Assembly (NCBI RefSeq): GCF_004571075.1
Contig: NZ_SPQP01000033.1
Span: forward strand, 1 to 41,482
Length of the DNA: 41,482 bases
Direction: 5' to 3'
DNA from: Blastococcus sp. TF02A-35
GTDB lineage: Bacteria; Actinomycetota; Actinomycetes; Mycobacteriales; Geodermatophilaceae
Positions within the stretch are counted from its first letter, which is position 1; every line of letters starts with the position of its first letter. Both the position numbers and the translations under genes were made by a program. Positions 23,375 to 32,874 of this stretch are shown in pieces. The notes beneath the pieces are model-generated. The model did no database searches and was not told the DNA's origin. It was given only the letters and a program-made list of their open reading frames with translations.

Positions 23375-24850
23375 TCAGCAGCCGGTGACGACCGGCAGCG
23401 GTGCCGGGACCCCGACCCGCGGCATGCCCAGCGAGACGCCGGGTGTCGTCGGCCGCGTGCCGGCCTCGCTCGCGTCGCCCGCGCGGGTGCGACGGTGCGA
23501 CAGCAACGGGCCGTCGGCGATCAGGTGGTGCGGCGCGGCCTCGGTGACGACGGTCTCGACGACGTCTCCGGCCCGGACGCCCTGGGCGTGCGTGAAGTGC
23601 ACCAGCCGCCCGTCGCGGCCGCGGCCGGAGAGCCGGCCTCGAGCGGCGTCCTTGCTCCCCTCCCCCGCGGCGACGAGCAGCTCGACCTTCCGGCCCACGA
23701 GCCGCCGGTTCTCGTCCCAGCTGATCTCGTCCTGCAGGGCGGTCAGCCGCAGGTAGCGCTCCTGCACGACCTCCTTGGGCAGCTGCCCCTCCATCTCCGC
23801 GGCGGGGGTGCCGGGGCGCTTGGAGTACTGGAAGGTGAACGCGCTGGAGAACCTGGCGGCGCGGACCACGTCGAGGGTCTGCTGGAAGTCCGCCTCGGTC
23901 TCGCCGGGGAAGCCCACGATGATGTCGGTGGTGATCGCCGCGTCCGGCATGGCGGCGCGGACCCGGTCGATGATCCCGAGGTAGCGCTCCTGCCGGTAGG
24001 CGCGGCGCATCCGCTTGAGGACGTCGTCCGACCCGGACTGCAGCGGCATGTGCAGCTGGTGGCAGACCGCCGGCGTCTCGGCCATCGCGGCGATGACGTC
24101 GTCGGTGAACATCGCCGGGTGCGGGCTGGTGAACCGGACCCGCTCCAGCCCCTCGATGCGCCCGGTGGCGCGCAGCAGGTCGGCGAACGCGCCGCGGTCG
24201 CCGAAGTCGCTGCCGTAGCTGTTCACGTTCTGGCCCAGCAGCGTCACCTCGAGGACGCCCTGGTCCACCAGCGCCTGGACCTCGGCGAGGATGTCGCCGG
24301 GACGGCGGTCCTTCTCCTTGCCGCGCAGCGCCGGGACGATGCAGAACGTGCAGGTGTTGTTGCAGCCGACGCTGATCGACACCCAGCCCGCGTAGGCGGA
24401 GTCCCGCTTGGCCGGCAGCGTGGACGGGAAGACCTCGAGCGCCTCGGCGATCTCGACCTGGGCCTCGTCGTTGTGACGGGCGCGCTCGAGCAGCGCCGGC
24501 AGGGATCCCACGTTGTGGGTGCCGAAGACGACGTCGACCCACGGGGCGCGACGCACGATCTCGCCGCGGTCCTTCTGCGCGAGGCAGCCGCCTACGGCGA
24601 TCTGCATACCGGGGCGCGCGTCCTTGACCGGGCGCAGGTGCCCGAGGTTGCCGTAGAGGCGGTTGTCGGCGTTCTCGCGGACCGCGCAGGTGTTGAGGAC
24701 GACGACGTCGGCGTCGTCCCCCTCCGCGGCGGCGGAGTAGCCGGCGGCCTCCAGCAGGCCGGACAGCCGCTCGGAGTCGTGCACGTTCATCTGGCACCCG
24801 TAGGTGCGCACGCGGTAGGTGCGCACAGGTGCCTGCAGCTCGGTTCCCAT
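23375..24850 (-). CDS. miaB: tRNA-2-methylthio-N6-dimethylallyladenosine synthase
   Basis: A 491-residue radical-SAM methylthiotransferase that adds the methylthio group to i6A37 in tRNA, acting after MiaA. The N-terminal domain ligates one cluster with cysteines in [15 protein letters not shown] and GGCLAQKD; the radical-SAM cluster is [13 protein letters not shown] domain covers about 375-445 ([16 protein letters not shown] ... [19 protein letters not shown]). The last 45 residues are a Pro/Arg-rich tail. ATG 24850 has GGAG six bases upstream. Confidence 0.96.
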   Translation of the reverse strand: MGTELQAPVRTYRVRTYGCQMNVHDSERLSGLLEAAGYSAAAEGDDADVVVLNTCAVRENADNRLYGNLGHLRPVKDARPGMQIAVGGCLAQKDRGEIVRRAPWVDVVFGTHNVGSLPALLERARHNDEAQVEIAEALEVFPSTLPAKRDSAYAGWVSISVGCNNTCTFCIVPALRGKEKDRRPGDILAEVQALVDQGVLEVTLLGQNVNSYGSDFGDRGAFADLLRATGRIEGLERVRFTSPHPAMFTDDVIAAMAETPAVCHQLHMPLQSGSDDVLKRMRRAYRQERYLGIIDRVRAAMPDAAITTDIIVGFPGETEADFQQTLDVVRAARFSSAFTFQYSKRPGTPAAEMEGQLPKEVVQERYLRLTALQDEISWDENRRLVGRKVELLVAAGEGSKDAARGRLSGRGRDGRLVHFTHAQGVRAGDVVETVVTEAAPHHLIADGPLLSHRRTRAGDASEAGTRPTTPGVSLGMPRVGVPAPLPVVTGC

Positions 24851-24959
24851 GACGGCTCCGAGGGTACGGCGCGCCCTTTCTTCACCCGTTCGATCGGGTT
24901 GCGGGGGTTCGTTACGCCTTCGTGATGGCCGGGACTCCGAACCGGGACCTTCCCGCCCT

Positions 24960-24965
24960 TAGGGT
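24960..24965 (+). promoter_or_regulatory. Candidate -10 for a leaderless gluA transcript
   Basis: TAGGGT ends six bases before the gluA GTG, and no ribosome site lies between, which fits leaderless initiation. The same TAGGGT stands before the PfkB gene and the nrdR operon. No good -35 is visible. Confidence 0.45.
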
Positions 24966-24971
24966 CACCGG

Positions 24972-25727
24972 GTGACCAGGAGTACGAACGGAGAGCCTCT
25001 CGTCCGCCTGGCCGGCGTCAACAAGTGGTTCGGTGAACTGCACGTCCTGCAGGACATCGACCTGTCGATCGACCGCGGCGAGGTCGTCGTCGTGATCGGC
25101 CCGTCCGGCTCGGGCAAGTCGACGCTGTGCCGCACGATCAACCGGCTCGAGGCGATCGACAAGGGCGAGATCACCATCGACGGCCAGCGGCTGCCCGAGG
25201 AGGGCAGGGAGCTGGCCCGCCTGCGCGCCGACGTCGGCATGGTGTTCCAGAGCTTCAACCTCTTCGCACACAAGACGATCCTCGAGAACGTCACCCTCGG
25301 CCCGGTCAAGGTGCGCAAGCAGTCGAAGGCCGATGCAGAGAAGCGGGCCCGGGAGCTGCTGGACCGCGTCGGCGTCGGCGCGCAGGCCGACAAGTACCCG
25401 GCCCAGCTCTCCGGCGGCCAGCAGCAGCGCGTCGCCATCGCCCGCGCCCTGGCCATGGACCCGAAGGTCATGCTCTTCGACGAGCCGACCTCGGCGCTGG
25501 ACCCCGAGATGATCAACGAGGTCCTCGACGTGATGACCTCGCTGGCCCGCGAGGGCATGACGATGATCGTCGTCACCCACGAGATGGGCTTCGCCCGCCG
25601 TGCGGCCAACCGGGTCGTCTTCATGGACGGCGGCCGGGTCGTCGAGTCCGCCGACCCCGAGACCTTCTTCACCAACCCGACGTCGGATCGCGCCAAGGAC
25701 TTCCTGTCCAAGATCCTCAACCACTGA
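24972..25727 (+). CDS. gluA: Glutamate-type ABC transporter, ATP-binding subunit
   Basis: A 251-residue ABC ATPase of the polar amino-acid family. Walker [10 protein letters not shown] is near 43-51, Q-loop MVFQSFNLF, signature LSGGQQQR, Walker [15 protein letters not shown] and the His switch VVTHEM are intact. It powers uptake of glutamate or a related amino acid with the three genes that follow. GTG 24972 fits a leaderless start. The next gene begins 17 bp after its stop. Confidence 0.93.
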   Translation: MTRSTNGEPLVRLAGVNKWFGELHVLQDIDLSIDRGEVVVVIGPSGSGKSTLCRTINRLEAIDKGEITIDGQRLPEEGRELARLRADVGMVFQSFNLFAHKTILENVTLGPVKVRKQSKADAEKRARELLDRVGVGAQADKYPAQLSGGQQQRVAIARALAMDPKVMLFDEPTSALDPEMINEVLDVMTSLAREGMTMIVVTHEMGFARRAANRVVFMDGGRVVESADPETFFTNPTSDRAKDFLSKILNH

Positions 25728-25744
25728 CCCTGAAGGGATCCCGC

Positions 25745-26635
25745 ATGCGCATCACCCGTTACGCCGCCGGCTTCGCCGCCGCCGGCCTGCTGCTCGCCGG
25801 CTGCTCCAGCGAGGCCGGCAACCAGGCGCAGGACGAGGCCGAGGAGACCACGACCCAGGTGGAGGAGGTCGAGTTCCCCGAGGGCTCGACCATGGCCGCC
25901 ATCGTCGAGGCCGGCGAGCTCCGCGTCGGCACCAAGATCGACCAGCCCGGCTTCGGCCTGGCCAACACCGCCGGCGACCCCGAGGGCTTCGACGTCGAGA
26001 TGGCCAAGATCATCGCCGCGAAGATGGGGCTGTCCGAGGACCAGATCACCTTCACCGAGACCGTCTCGCAGAACCGGGAGCCGTTCCTGGTCGAGAACCG
26101 GGTGGACATGGTGATCGCCACCTACACGATCAACGACAAGCGCAAGGAACTGATCGACTTCGCCGGCCCGTACTACGAGGCCGGGCAGGACATCATGGTG
26201 GCCGCCGGGAACCCCGAGAACATCGAGGGCCCGGACGACCTCGCGGGCAAGAGCGTCTGCTCGGTGGAGGGCTCGACCCCCGCCGAGAACATCCGGACGA
26301 ACTACCCCGAGGCGGAGCTGGTCCTCTACGACGCCTACTCCAAGTGCGCCGACGACCTGCGCAACGGCAACGTGGACGCCGTCACGACCGACAACGTGAT
26401 CCTCACCGGCTTCGTGGCCGGCGCTCCGGAGGAGTTCGAGCTCGTCGGCAACCCCTTCACCGAGGAGCCCTACGGCATCGGCGTCCAGAAGGGCAAGGAC
26501 GACTTCCGCGACTTCATCAACGACGTCCTCGAGGAGTCCTTCGAGGACGGCACCTGGGCCGAGGCCTGGGACAAGACGGCGGGCGCCATCACCGACACGG
26601 AGGCCCCCGAGCCGCCGGCGGTCAACCGCTACTGA
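25745..26635 (+). CDS. gluB: Glutamate-type ABC transporter, substrate-binding lipoprotein
   Basis: A 296-residue lipoprotein with lipobox LLAGC (Cys20), an acidic linker, and a two-lobed SBP_bac_3 domain (about 50-290). The segments ELRVGTKIDQPGFGL, GFDVEMAKIIAAKMG, TYTINDKRKELIDFAGPYYEAGQDIMV and EPYGIGVQKGKDDFRDFIND are typical of glutamate/polar amino-acid binders. AAGGGA precedes ATG 25745. A hairpin follows the gene (26651-26682), which may raise its transcript over that of the permease genes. Confidence 0.93.
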   Translation: MRITRYAAGFAAAGLLLAGCSSEAGNQAQDEAEETTTQVEEVEFPEGSTMAAIVEAGELRVGTKIDQPGFGLANTAGDPEGFDVEMAKIIAAKMGLSEDQITFTETVSQNREPFLVENRVDMVIATYTINDKRKELIDFAGPYYEAGQDIMVAAGNPENIEGPDDLAGKSVCSVEGSTPAENIRTNYPEAELVLYDAYSKCADDLRNGNVDAVTTDNVILTGFVAGAPEEFELVGNPFTEEPYGIGVQKGKDDFRDFINDVLEESFEDGTWAEAWDKTAGAITDTEAPEPPAVNRY

Positions 26636-26650
26636 CCGACCACAGCTGAC

Positions 26651-26682
26651 GGCGGGGGCGGCCGACTCCGGTCGCCCCCGCC
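26651..26682 (+). terminator. Intra-operon hairpin after gluB
   Basis: Arms 26651-26664 and 26669-26682 pair over 14 positions (one G-U) with the loop ACTC. No U-tract follows and the permease genes continue 66 bp later, so it probably stabilises the upstream message or ends only part of the transcripts. Confidence 0.6.
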
Positions 26683-26747
26683 GGTCGCCCCCGCCGTTCG
26701 CCACGTCTCCCGCACATGACACCGCACGAGGACCACCGAGGAGCGCC

Positions 26748-27398
26748 ATGGAGTTCCTGAGCGACAACTGGGGGCTGATCCAGTCCGCCTTCCTCACCAC
26801 CCTGTCCCTCGCGGTCGCCAGCGGCGTCTGCGCCCTGCTGCTGGGAACCCTGCTGGCCGGCATGCGGGTCAGCCCCATCCCGGCGCTCCGCGGGCTTGCG
26901 ACGGTGTACGTCGAGATCTTCCGCAACACCCCCCTCACGGTGGTCTTCTTCTTCCTGGCGTTCGGGATCGTCTACGTCGACCTGCAGTTCCCCAGTCGGT
27001 TCGTCACCGCGGTCGCGGCCCTCTCGCTCTACACCGCTGCGTTCGTCGCCGAGGCCCTGCGCTCCGGCATCAACGCCGTGCCGGCGGGCCAGGCCGAGGC
27101 CGCCCGTGCGCTCGGCCTCGACTTCCGGCAGAGCCTGACGACCGTGGTGCTGCCCCAGGCCTTCCGCACGGTGGTGCCGCCGCTGGGCAGCGTGTGGATC
27201 GCCCTGGCCAAGAACACCTCGATCGCAGCCGGGTTCGCCGTCACCGACCTGACGGCCCTCCTGCAGCGGCTGGCCAACGCCAACGCCGACCAGCTGCTGC
27301 TCGTCTTCGGGGCGGTGGTCCTGGGCTACCTGGTGATCACGCTGCCGTCCGCCTGGGGCATCAGCGTGCTCGAGCGCCGGCTGGCGATCGTCCGATGA
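26748..27398 (+). CDS. gluC: Glutamate-type ABC transporter, permease subunit 1
   Basis: A 216-residue membrane protein with about five helices and the HisMQ-type coupling loop EALRSGINAVPAGQAEAARALGLDFRQSLTTVVLPQAFRTVVPPL (EAA motif). YVEIFRNTPLTVVFFF is the conserved segment of this permease family. GAGGAG stands before ATG 26748. The stop overlaps the gluD start (ATGA). Confidence 0.93.
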   Translation: MEFLSDNWGLIQSAFLTTLSLAVASGVCALLLGTLLAGMRVSPIPALRGLATVYVEIFRNTPLTVVFFFLAFGIVYVDLQFPSRFVTAVAALSLYTAAFVAEALRSGINAVPAGQAEAARALGLDFRQSLTTVVLPQAFRTVVPPLGSVWIALAKNTSIAAGFAVTDLTALLQRLANANADQLLLVFGAVVLGYLVITLPSAWGISVLERRLAIVR

Positions 27399-28288
27399 GC
27401 GCCAGCGTCCTCTTCGACGTCCCGGGCCCGCGCGGCCGCCGGCGGCAGCGGATCGGCAGCGCGCTCGGCGCCCTCGTCGTCCTGGCACTCGTGGCGCTGG
27501 CCGCGTGGCGGCTCGGCGCGAACGGCCAGCTCGACCCGAGCCGCTGGGCGATCCTCTTCGACGCCCGCACCAACGTGCCGCAGCGACTGCTCGAGGCGCT
27601 GCTCAACACCCTCGAGGTGGCCGCCGTCGGGATGGTCGCCGCGACCGTCCTGGGGGCATTCCTCGCGATCGGACGCCTCTCCGAGCACGCCTGGGTGCGG
27701 GTGCCGGTGGCCGCGGTCATCGAGTTCTTCCGCGCCGTGCCGCTGCTGGTGCTGATCCTGTTCTGCTTCCTATTCCTGCCGCGACTGGGCATCTCGATCA
27801 GCGCCTTCGGCGCGCTGGCCCTCGGCCTGACGCTCTACAACATGGCCGTGCTGGCCGAGATCATCCGCGCCGGCATCCTGTCCGTGGACCGCGGCCAGAG
27901 CGAGGCCGCGTACGCGGTCGGCATGCGCAAGTGGCAGGTCATGTCCTTCATCCTGGTGCCGCAGGCGGTGCGCCGGATGCTGCCGGTCCTCATCGCGCAG
28001 CTCGTCGTGCTGCTCAAGGACAGCTCGCTCGGCTTCATCGTCGGGTACCTCGAGCTGCTGCGGACCGCGCGCAGCCTGGTGGAGACGCTGAACTTCCAGT
28101 TCGGCCCGATCTACACCTTCCAGCTCTACGTGGCGGCCGCGGTGATCTACATCGTCGTGAACCTGCTGCTGTCGTGGCTGGCGCGCGTGGTCGAGCGGCG
28201 CACCCGCCGGGACACCAAGGCGGCCGGGACCAAGGACCAGGAGCTCCCCGCCGACGTGCAGATGGGCGGGGGCGGCGGAGCCGCCTGA
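27395..28288 (+). CDS. gluD: Glutamate-type ABC transporter, permease subunit 2
   Basis: A 297-residue permease pairing with GluC. It has an extra N-terminal helix (about 23-44), the segment VIEFFRAVPLLVLILF, and the EAA loop EIIRAGILSVDRGQSEAAYAVGMRKWQVMSFILVPQAVRRMLP. The last 35 residues are a polar cytoplasmic tail ending in a Gly run. ATG 27395 overlaps the gluC stop. Confidence 0.93.
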   Translation: MSASVLFDVPGPRGRRRQRIGSALGALVVLALVALAAWRLGANGQLDPSRWAILFDARTNVPQRLLEALLNTLEVAAVGMVAATVLGAFLAIGRLSEHAWVRVPVAAVIEFFRAVPLLVLILFCFLFLPRLGISISAFGALALGLTLYNMAVLAEIIRAGILSVDRGQSEAAYAVGMRKWQVMSFILVPQAVRRMLPVLIAQLVVLLKDSSLGFIVGYLELLRTARSLVETLNFQFGPIYTFQLYVAAAVIYIVVNLLLSWLARVVERRTRRDTKAAGTKDQELPADVQMGGGGGAA

Positions 28289-28377
28289 GTCGTGCCACGG
28301 CCCCGTCCGACTCACCCGCCCCACCCGGGCGCGCCGGTCGGGCGGGGCCGCGGCTCGTGACGAGACTGGTCGTCACG

Positions 28378-28854
28378 ATGGAGACGACGCACACGGCGGG
28401 GCGCCGCCGGCTGCCCCCGGTCCCCCGCCCTGCCGCCGACGCGGCACGTGACACCGGGCCCGCGCCGGCGATCGAGCTGCCCGCGGGCACCGCGCTCGCC
28501 GCGACCGCGCTCTTCGACGCCGGTCAGGAGTTCGTCACGCGACTGCGTGCGGCCGCTCCCGCCCTCGCGGTGGCTGCCGGCGCCCGGAACGCCGTGGTCC
28601 GCGAGGTGGTCCCGCCGGCCCGGCACCGCCGGGCGCGGTGCCGCGTGGTCCTCCGCTTCGCCGACGGCACCGAGACCGACCTGACATTCCTGGGTGAGCG
28701 ACGCCGCGGGGGCACCGGCGAGAACGCGCTCGACGCCGAGGTGGCCGGCTGGCTGCGGGCGGGATCGCCCCAGGACACGGCCTGGCTCGTCACCGACGCC
28801 GACGCACCCGACGGCGTGGCCGTGGACATCACGGCCTGGCTCGCCGTCGCCTGA
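28378..28854 (+). CDS. Unknown 158-residue protein
   Basis: I do not recognise this protein. The first 35 residues are Pro/Arg-rich. The remainder reads as an alpha/beta domain (ATALFDAGQEFVTRLRAAAPALAVAAGARNAVVREVV ... CRVVLRFADGTETDLTFLGERR ... TAWLVTDADAPDGVAVDITAWLA). Third positions are strongly GC, as in real genes here, which supports coding. The start ATG has no clear ribosome site. It lies 89 bp after gluD and may be read through from it. Confidence 0.55.
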   Translation: METTHTAGRRRLPPVPRPAADAARDTGPAPAIELPAGTALAATALFDAGQEFVTRLRAAAPALAVAAGARNAVVREVVPPARHRRARCRVVLRFADGTETDLTFLGERRRGGTGENALDAEVAGWLRAGSPQDTAWLVTDADAPDGVAVDITAWLAVA

Positions 28855-28889
28855 CCCGCACCACGGACGCCCCGAGGAGGAGCATCGCG

Positions 28890-29255
28890 ATGGCACACGG
28901 TCTCCACGCGCCCCGCCCCGGCTCCCGAGGCCGACGCGGCCTCGGCGCCGCGCTGCTGACGGGTCTCGTCGTCGCCTACCCGCTCGCGTGGGTCGCGAGC
29001 ACCGCCCACGCGGCGTTCAGCGGCTGCTGGTCGAGCTGCGGCGGGGCTTCTCGGCCCGGATCCGGGCTCGCCTGGTCCGCGGTGGCGGCGGTGCTGCTGG
29101 CCGTGCCGATCGCCGTCGGTCTCGACGTGGCCCGCGTGCGGTCATGGGCGGCCTGGGTCACCGGCGCGGTGGTCGTGGTCGCCGCTACCGGGGCGTGGGC
29201 GTGGTTCTCGCTCGACCCGGACAACGCCGAGTTCTTCGTGCGGCTCGGCGAGTAG
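28890..29255 (+). CDS. Small three-helix membrane protein of unknown function
   Basis: A 121-residue protein with three hydrophobic segments (about 20-38, 60-80, 86-107) and a short Cys/Gly loop (FSGCWSSCGGAS) between the first two, possibly outside the membrane. A strong GAGGAGGAG precedes ATG 28890. It ends 28 bp from the convergent recX stop. No family recognised. Confidence 0.7.
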   Translation: MAHGLHAPRPGSRGRRGLGAALLTGLVVAYPLAWVASTAHAAFSGCWSSCGGASRPGSGLAWSAVAAVLLAVPIAVGLDVARVRSWAAWVTGAVVVVAATGAWAWFSLDPDNAEFFVRLGE

Positions 29256-29283
29256 GGCGGCGCGAGGCCTGCACGGGCGTCGG

Positions 29284-29937
29284 TCAGGGCAGTGCGCTCT
29301 CCTCGTCGAGCTCGAGGAGGTCGTCGTCGACCAGGTCCCCCGCCTCGACCTCGTCGAGCACCTCGCGCACGACCGCTGCCGCCAGGCCGCCGTTGTAGCC
29401 CTTTCGGGCCAGCATCCCCATGAGGCGCCTCGTCGCCGTGGTGCGGTCCAGCCGGCGCATGGAGCCGGCCCGCCGCTCGACCAGCCGGCGTGCGGCCGCA
29501 CGCTCGTCCTCGTCGTCGACCAGCTCCACCGCCTCGGCGGCGACCTCGGGGTCCACACCCTTGGCGCGGAGCTCTGCCGACAGCGCCCGGCGGGCCAGCC
29601 CACGGCCGGCCTGCCGGCTGTTCACCCAGGCGCGGGCGAAGGCGGCGTCGTCGATGAGACCGACCTCGGTGAACCTGTCGAGCACCGTGGTCGCGGCGTC
29701 CTCCGGGACGCCTCGCTTCTCCAGCAGGTCGGCCAGCTGCTGACGCGTCTTCGGCGCCCCGGTCAGGGCCCGCAGGCAGATGCCACGGGCCACCGACTCC
29801 GGGTCACCCATCTCGTCCTCGGGGGACCCAGGGGCGACGTCCGGGGTCAGGGAATCGTCGCCACCCGGGGTCCTCGTCCGCCGGCCGCCCCGGGGGCCTC
29901 CCGGGGCACGCCGACGGTTCGGCGGACGGTCGTCCAC
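29284..29937 (-). CDS. recX: RecA regulator RecX
   Basis: A 217-residue RecX that modulates RecA filaments. The body (about 45-200) has three three-helix repeats: ARGICLRALTGAPKTRQQLADLLEKRGVPEDAATTVLDRFTEVGLIDDAAFARAWV, then SRQAGRGLARRALSAELRAKGVDPEVAAEAVELV, then RRLMGMLARKGYNGGLAAAVVREVL. The N-terminal 45 residues are basic and disordered. I prefer GTG 29937, eight bases after the recA stop; a TTG at 29964 would overlap recA. Co-transcription with recA is expected. Confidence 0.92.
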   Translation of the reverse strand: MDDRPPNRRRAPGGPRGGRRTRTPGGDDSLTPDVAPGSPEDEMGDPESVARGICLRALTGAPKTRQQLADLLEKRGVPEDAATTVLDRFTEVGLIDDAAFARAWVNSRQAGRGLARRALSAELRAKGVDPEVAAEAVELVDDEDERAAARRLVERRAGSMRRLDRTTATRRLMGMLARKGYNGGLAAAVVREVLDEVEAGDLVDDDLLELDEESALP

Positions 29938-29944
29938 CGGCGGC

Positions 29945-30982
29945 TCAGAAGTCCGGGGTGTCAACCGGCGCCGGGGCGTCCAGCGTCGGGCCGATGCCCA
30001 GCTTCTCCTTGACCCGCTTCTCGATCTCGTCGGCGAGGTCCGGGTTGTCCTTCAGGAAGTTCCGGACGTTCTCCTTGCCCTGGCCGAGCTGGTCGCCCTC
30101 GTACGTGTACCAGGCGCCGGACTTCTTCACGATGCCCTGCTCGACGCCGGCGTCGACGATGCCGCCCTCGCGGCTGAAGCCCTGGCCCCAGAGGATGTCG
30201 AGCTCGGCCTGCTTGAACGGCGCGGCGACCTTGTTCTTGACCACCTTGATGCGCGTGCGGCTGCCGATCGCGTCGGTGCCCTGCTTGAGGGTCTCGATGC
30301 GGCGGACGTCGAGGCGGACCGACGAGTAGAACTTCAGCGCGCGACCACCGGTGGTGACCTCGGGCGAGCCGTAGACCACGCCGACCTTCTCGCGCAGCTG
30401 GTTGATGAAGATCGCCGTGGTGCCGGAGTTGTTCAGCGCACCGGTGATCTTCCGCAGCGCCTGGCTCATGAGGCGGGCCTGCAGACCGACGTGGCTGTCA
30501 CCCATCTCGCCCTCGATCTCGGCACGGGGCACCAGGGCCGCCACCGAGTCGATGACGATGATGTCCAGCGCGCCGGAGCGGATGAGCATGTCGGCGATCT
30601 CGAGCGCCTGCTCACCGGTGTCGGGCTGGCTCACCAGCAGCGCGTCGGTGTCGACGCCGATCGCCCGGGCGTACTCGGGGTCGAGCGCGTGCTCGGCGTC
30701 GATGAAGGCGGCGATGCCGCCGTTGGCCTGGGCGTTGGCGACCGCGTGCAGGGCGACGGTCGTCTTACCGGAGGACTCCGGGCCGTAGACCTCGATGACG
30801 CGGCCACGCGGCAGGCCGCCGATGCCCAGCGCGATGTCCAGGGCGATCGAGCCGGTCGGGATGACCTTGATCGCCTGGGCGGCGTTGTCGCCCAGCCGCA
30901 TGACCGAGCCCTTGCCGAACTGCTTGTCGATCTGGGCGAGGGCCATGTCGAGGGCCTTGTCGCGGTCGAGCGTTGCTGCCAT
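29945..30982 (-). CDS. recA: Recombinase RecA
   Basis: A 345-residue RecA. Walker [10 protein letters not shown], Walker [15 protein letters not shown], the L1 loop region [19 protein letters not shown] and the L2 region [26 protein letters not shown] are intact; there is no intein. It drives strand exchange and LexA cleavage. ATG 30982 follows GAAGG. A LexA box lies at 31103-31118, 120 bp upstream, with TACTGT (31100-31095) as a possible -10 next to it. Confidence 0.98.
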   Translation of the reverse strand: MAATLDRDKALDMALAQIDKQFGKGSVMRLGDNAAQAIKVIPTGSIALDIALGIGGLPRGRVIEVYGPESSGKTTVALHAVANAQANGGIAAFIDAEHALDPEYARAIGVDTDALLVSQPDTGEQALEIADMLIRSGALDIIVIDSVAALVPRAEIEGEMGDSHVGLQARLMSQALRKITGALNNSGTTAIFINQLREKVGVVYGSPEVTTGGRALKFYSSVRLDVRRIETLKQGTDAIGSRTRIKVVKNKVAAPFKQAELDILWGQGFSREGGIVDAGVEQGIVKKSGAWYTYEGDQLGQGKENVRNFLKDNPDLADEIEKRVKEKLGIGPTLDAPAPVDTPDF

Positions 30983-31102
30983 GGTGCGTCACCTTCGGTT
31001 CGCGAGAAGCGGGTCGGGACCGACGCTAGGGCGAGGCACCGACAGTTTTCGGATTCCGGACGGGCTGTGGAGGAACGACCGCCTGTGGAAGCCACAGTAG
31101 GC

Positions 31103-31118
31103 CGAACACCTGTTCGAT
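31103..31118. promoter_or_regulatory. LexA box upstream of recA
   Basis: Read on the recA strand, TCGAACAGGTGTTCGG differs from the consensus only in its last base. Its spacer AGGT is the same as that of the box before the transposition operon at 4354, so the two boxes are almost identical. Confidence 0.9.
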
Positions 31119-31175
31119 CGCCAGGGCGACACGCCAGCTGTCACAGCAGCCACACGGGCGGCCGGGGACGAGCGG

Positions 31176-31370
31176 TCAGCGGTCCTTCGGCGGCACGTCG
31201 TAGGCCTCGCAGATCGCCAGCCAGACCTTGCGCACCGGCACGCCCTTGTCGATCGCGTCCAGCGCGGTGCGCCCGCCGAGGGCCGAGAAGACGTGGTCGC
31301 GGGCGACGGTCTGCGCCCGCATCGAGCCGAACTGCTCGTCGAGACGGGACCAGAACTCCTGCAGGCGCAC
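31176..31370 (-). CDS. DUF3046 protein (Rv2738c family)
   Basis: A 64-residue protein conserved beside recA in actinobacteria; function unknown. The characteristic text is FWSRLDEQFGSMRAQTVARDHVFSALGGRTALDAIDKGVPVRKVWLAICEAYDVP. GTG 31370 has no ribosome site but TAGCGT (31382-31377) ends six bases before it, so leaderless translation is likely. The gene reads toward recA. Confidence 0.88.
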   Translation of the reverse strand: MRLQEFWSRLDEQFGSMRAQTVARDHVFSALGGRTALDAIDKGVPVRKVWLAICEAYDVPPKDR

Positions 31371-31417
31371 GCACCGACGCTAACGCGTCGCACGGCTCGG
31401 GGCCCTAGGCTGCCGAC

Positions 31418-31528
31418 ATGATCCCGGGCACCGGTTCGGAGACCCTCGACGTCGTGCTGGAGATCGGCATCGTCCTGGCCCTGCTGGTCAGCGTCGTCCT
31501 GCTGGTCCGCGACTACCGCGGGCGCTGA
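31418..31528 (+). CDS. 36-residue single-helix membrane peptide
   Basis: ATG 31418 opens a 36-codon ORF: a short acidic N-terminus (MIPGTGSETLDVVLE), one hydrophobic helix (IGIVLALLVSVVLLV) and a basic end (RDYRGR). This polarity is typical of small membrane proteins. TAGGCT (31406-31411) ends six bases before the ATG, the same leaderless layout as its divergent neighbour. Its last 16 bp overlap the 3' end of the convergent MFS gene. Function unknown. Confidence 0.6.
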   Translation: MIPGTGSETLDVVLEIGIVLALLVSVVLLVRDYRGR

Positions 31529-32784
31529 GCCCGGGAGGTCGTCAGCAGCACGGCGACGAGCGGGACCACGAGCACCGCCGAGACCCCGGACACCAGCCCG
31601 AAGCCGCCCCAGGCCAGCAGCGGGCCACCCACGACGCCGGCGAGCGCCGCGCCGAGCCCCATCAGGAGGTCGGTGCCGCCCTGCGCCGTCGGGCGCAGGG
31701 CGTCCCCCACCGACGAGGTCACGAGCGCGGACCCCGCCACCAGCCCGCACGACCATCCCAGGCCCAGCAGCAGCAGCCCCGCCGCCAGCTGCCCGGAGTC
31801 GCGCGGTGCCGCGGTCCCGGCCACCGCGGCGGCCGCCAGCAGGAGCGCCCCGCCCAGGGCCACCACCGCGGCCGCCCCCACGCGGTCGACCAGCAGGCCC
31901 ACCAGCGGCGAGAACAGGTACATGCCGGCCACGTGGACGCTGATGACCAGGCCCACCAGCCGCAGGACGCCGTCGGCGTCCCCGCCGGCGTGGCCCATGT
32001 GCACCGGCGTCATCACCATGACGCCGACCATCACCGCGTGCGCCACGACCACCGCGGTCAGGCCCAGCCGGCCGCCGGCCGTCGACCAGACCGCCCGGAG
32101 CGCGGTCCCGGTCGCCCGGCGCGGGCGCGGTCCGGCGGCTCCCCCGCCGAGCCGGCGGGCCAGCAGCAGCGGGTCGGGCCGCAGCAGCAGGAGGAAGCCC
32201 ACCGCCACCACCCCGAAGACGACGGCGGAGACGACGAACACCCCGCCCAGAGCCGGGAGCCCCAGCGACTCCCCCACGACCGCTCCCGGTGCGGCGAGGT
32301 TCGGCCCCACCACCGAGCCGAGGGTGGTGGCCCAGACGACGAGCGAGAGGTCCCGGCCGCGGCGCTCGGGTGCGGCGAGGTCCGCCGCCGCGTAGCGGGA
32401 CTGCAGGCCGCAGGCCGTGGAGGCGCCGAAGAGGAACAGCCCGACCAGCAGCAGGAACAGCGACGACGCCGCGGCGGCGCACACCGTCACGACCGCGCCG
32501 ACGACGCTGATCCCGTACCCCACCGCCAGCCCCGCGCGACGGCCCGCCGAGTCGCTGATGCGGGCCAGCGGGACCGCCAGCACCGCCGCACCGAGCACGC
32601 CCGCCGTCTGCCCCAGGCCGGACGCGGAGTCGGTGCCCGCGACGTCGCGGGCCAGCAGCCCGCCGGCGGTGATCCCGACCGTGACGCCGAGGCCGGCCAG
32701 GGCGACTCCCCCGCCGAGGACGCCGACCGTGCGCCGCTGCACCCTGGCCAGGTCGGTGGCCGGTGCCCGTTCCAGCGACGCCAC
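31513..32784 (-). CDS. Major facilitator superfamily transporter
   Basis: A 423-residue protein with about twelve membrane helices. The MFS loop 2-3 motif is visible as RISDSAGRRAGLAVGYG, and the central loop is Arg-rich (RPRRATG). The family moves small molecules with proton exchange; substrate is unknown, with drug or metabolite efflux most likely. GTG 32784 has AAGGAGG six bases upstream. It is divergent from lhr 90 bp away. Confidence 0.85.
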   Translation of the reverse strand: MASLERAPATDLARVQRRTVGVLGGGVALAGLGVTVGITAGGLLARDVAGTDSASGLGQTAGVLGAAVLAVPLARISDSAGRRAGLAVGYGISVVGAVVTVCAAAASSLFLLLVGLFLFGASTACGLQSRYAAADLAAPERRGRDLSLVVWATTLGSVVGPNLAAPGAVVGESLGLPALGGVFVVSAVVFGVVAVGFLLLLRPDPLLLARRLGGGAAGPRPRRATGTALRAVWSTAGGRLGLTAVVVAHAVMVGVMVMTPVHMGHAGGDADGVLRLVGLVISVHVAGMYLFSPLVGLLVDRVGAAAVVALGGALLLAAAAVAGTAAPRDSGQLAAGLLLLGLGWSCGLVAGSALVTSSVGDALRPTAQGGTDLLMGLGAALAGVVGGPLLAWGGFGLVSGVSAVLVVPLVAVLLTTSRAQRPR

Positions 32785-32874
32785 GGCTGCCTCCTTCTCC
32801 CGACCGGGTGGTTCCCGGGCGCCGGCGGGGTCGCCGGCCAGCGAAGTGTCGTACACGGCGGGGACACTGATCAC

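Noticed and set aside
21345..24797. 1150-codon minus-strand ORF across miaB and the DUF349 gene
   Set aside because: It is a shadow frame; the true miaB and DUF349 frames carry clear motifs.
31933..32874. N-terminal extension of lhr
   Set aside because: The open frame runs through the MFS gene and its start region; the text is antisense-like, and a good helicase start exists at 32875.
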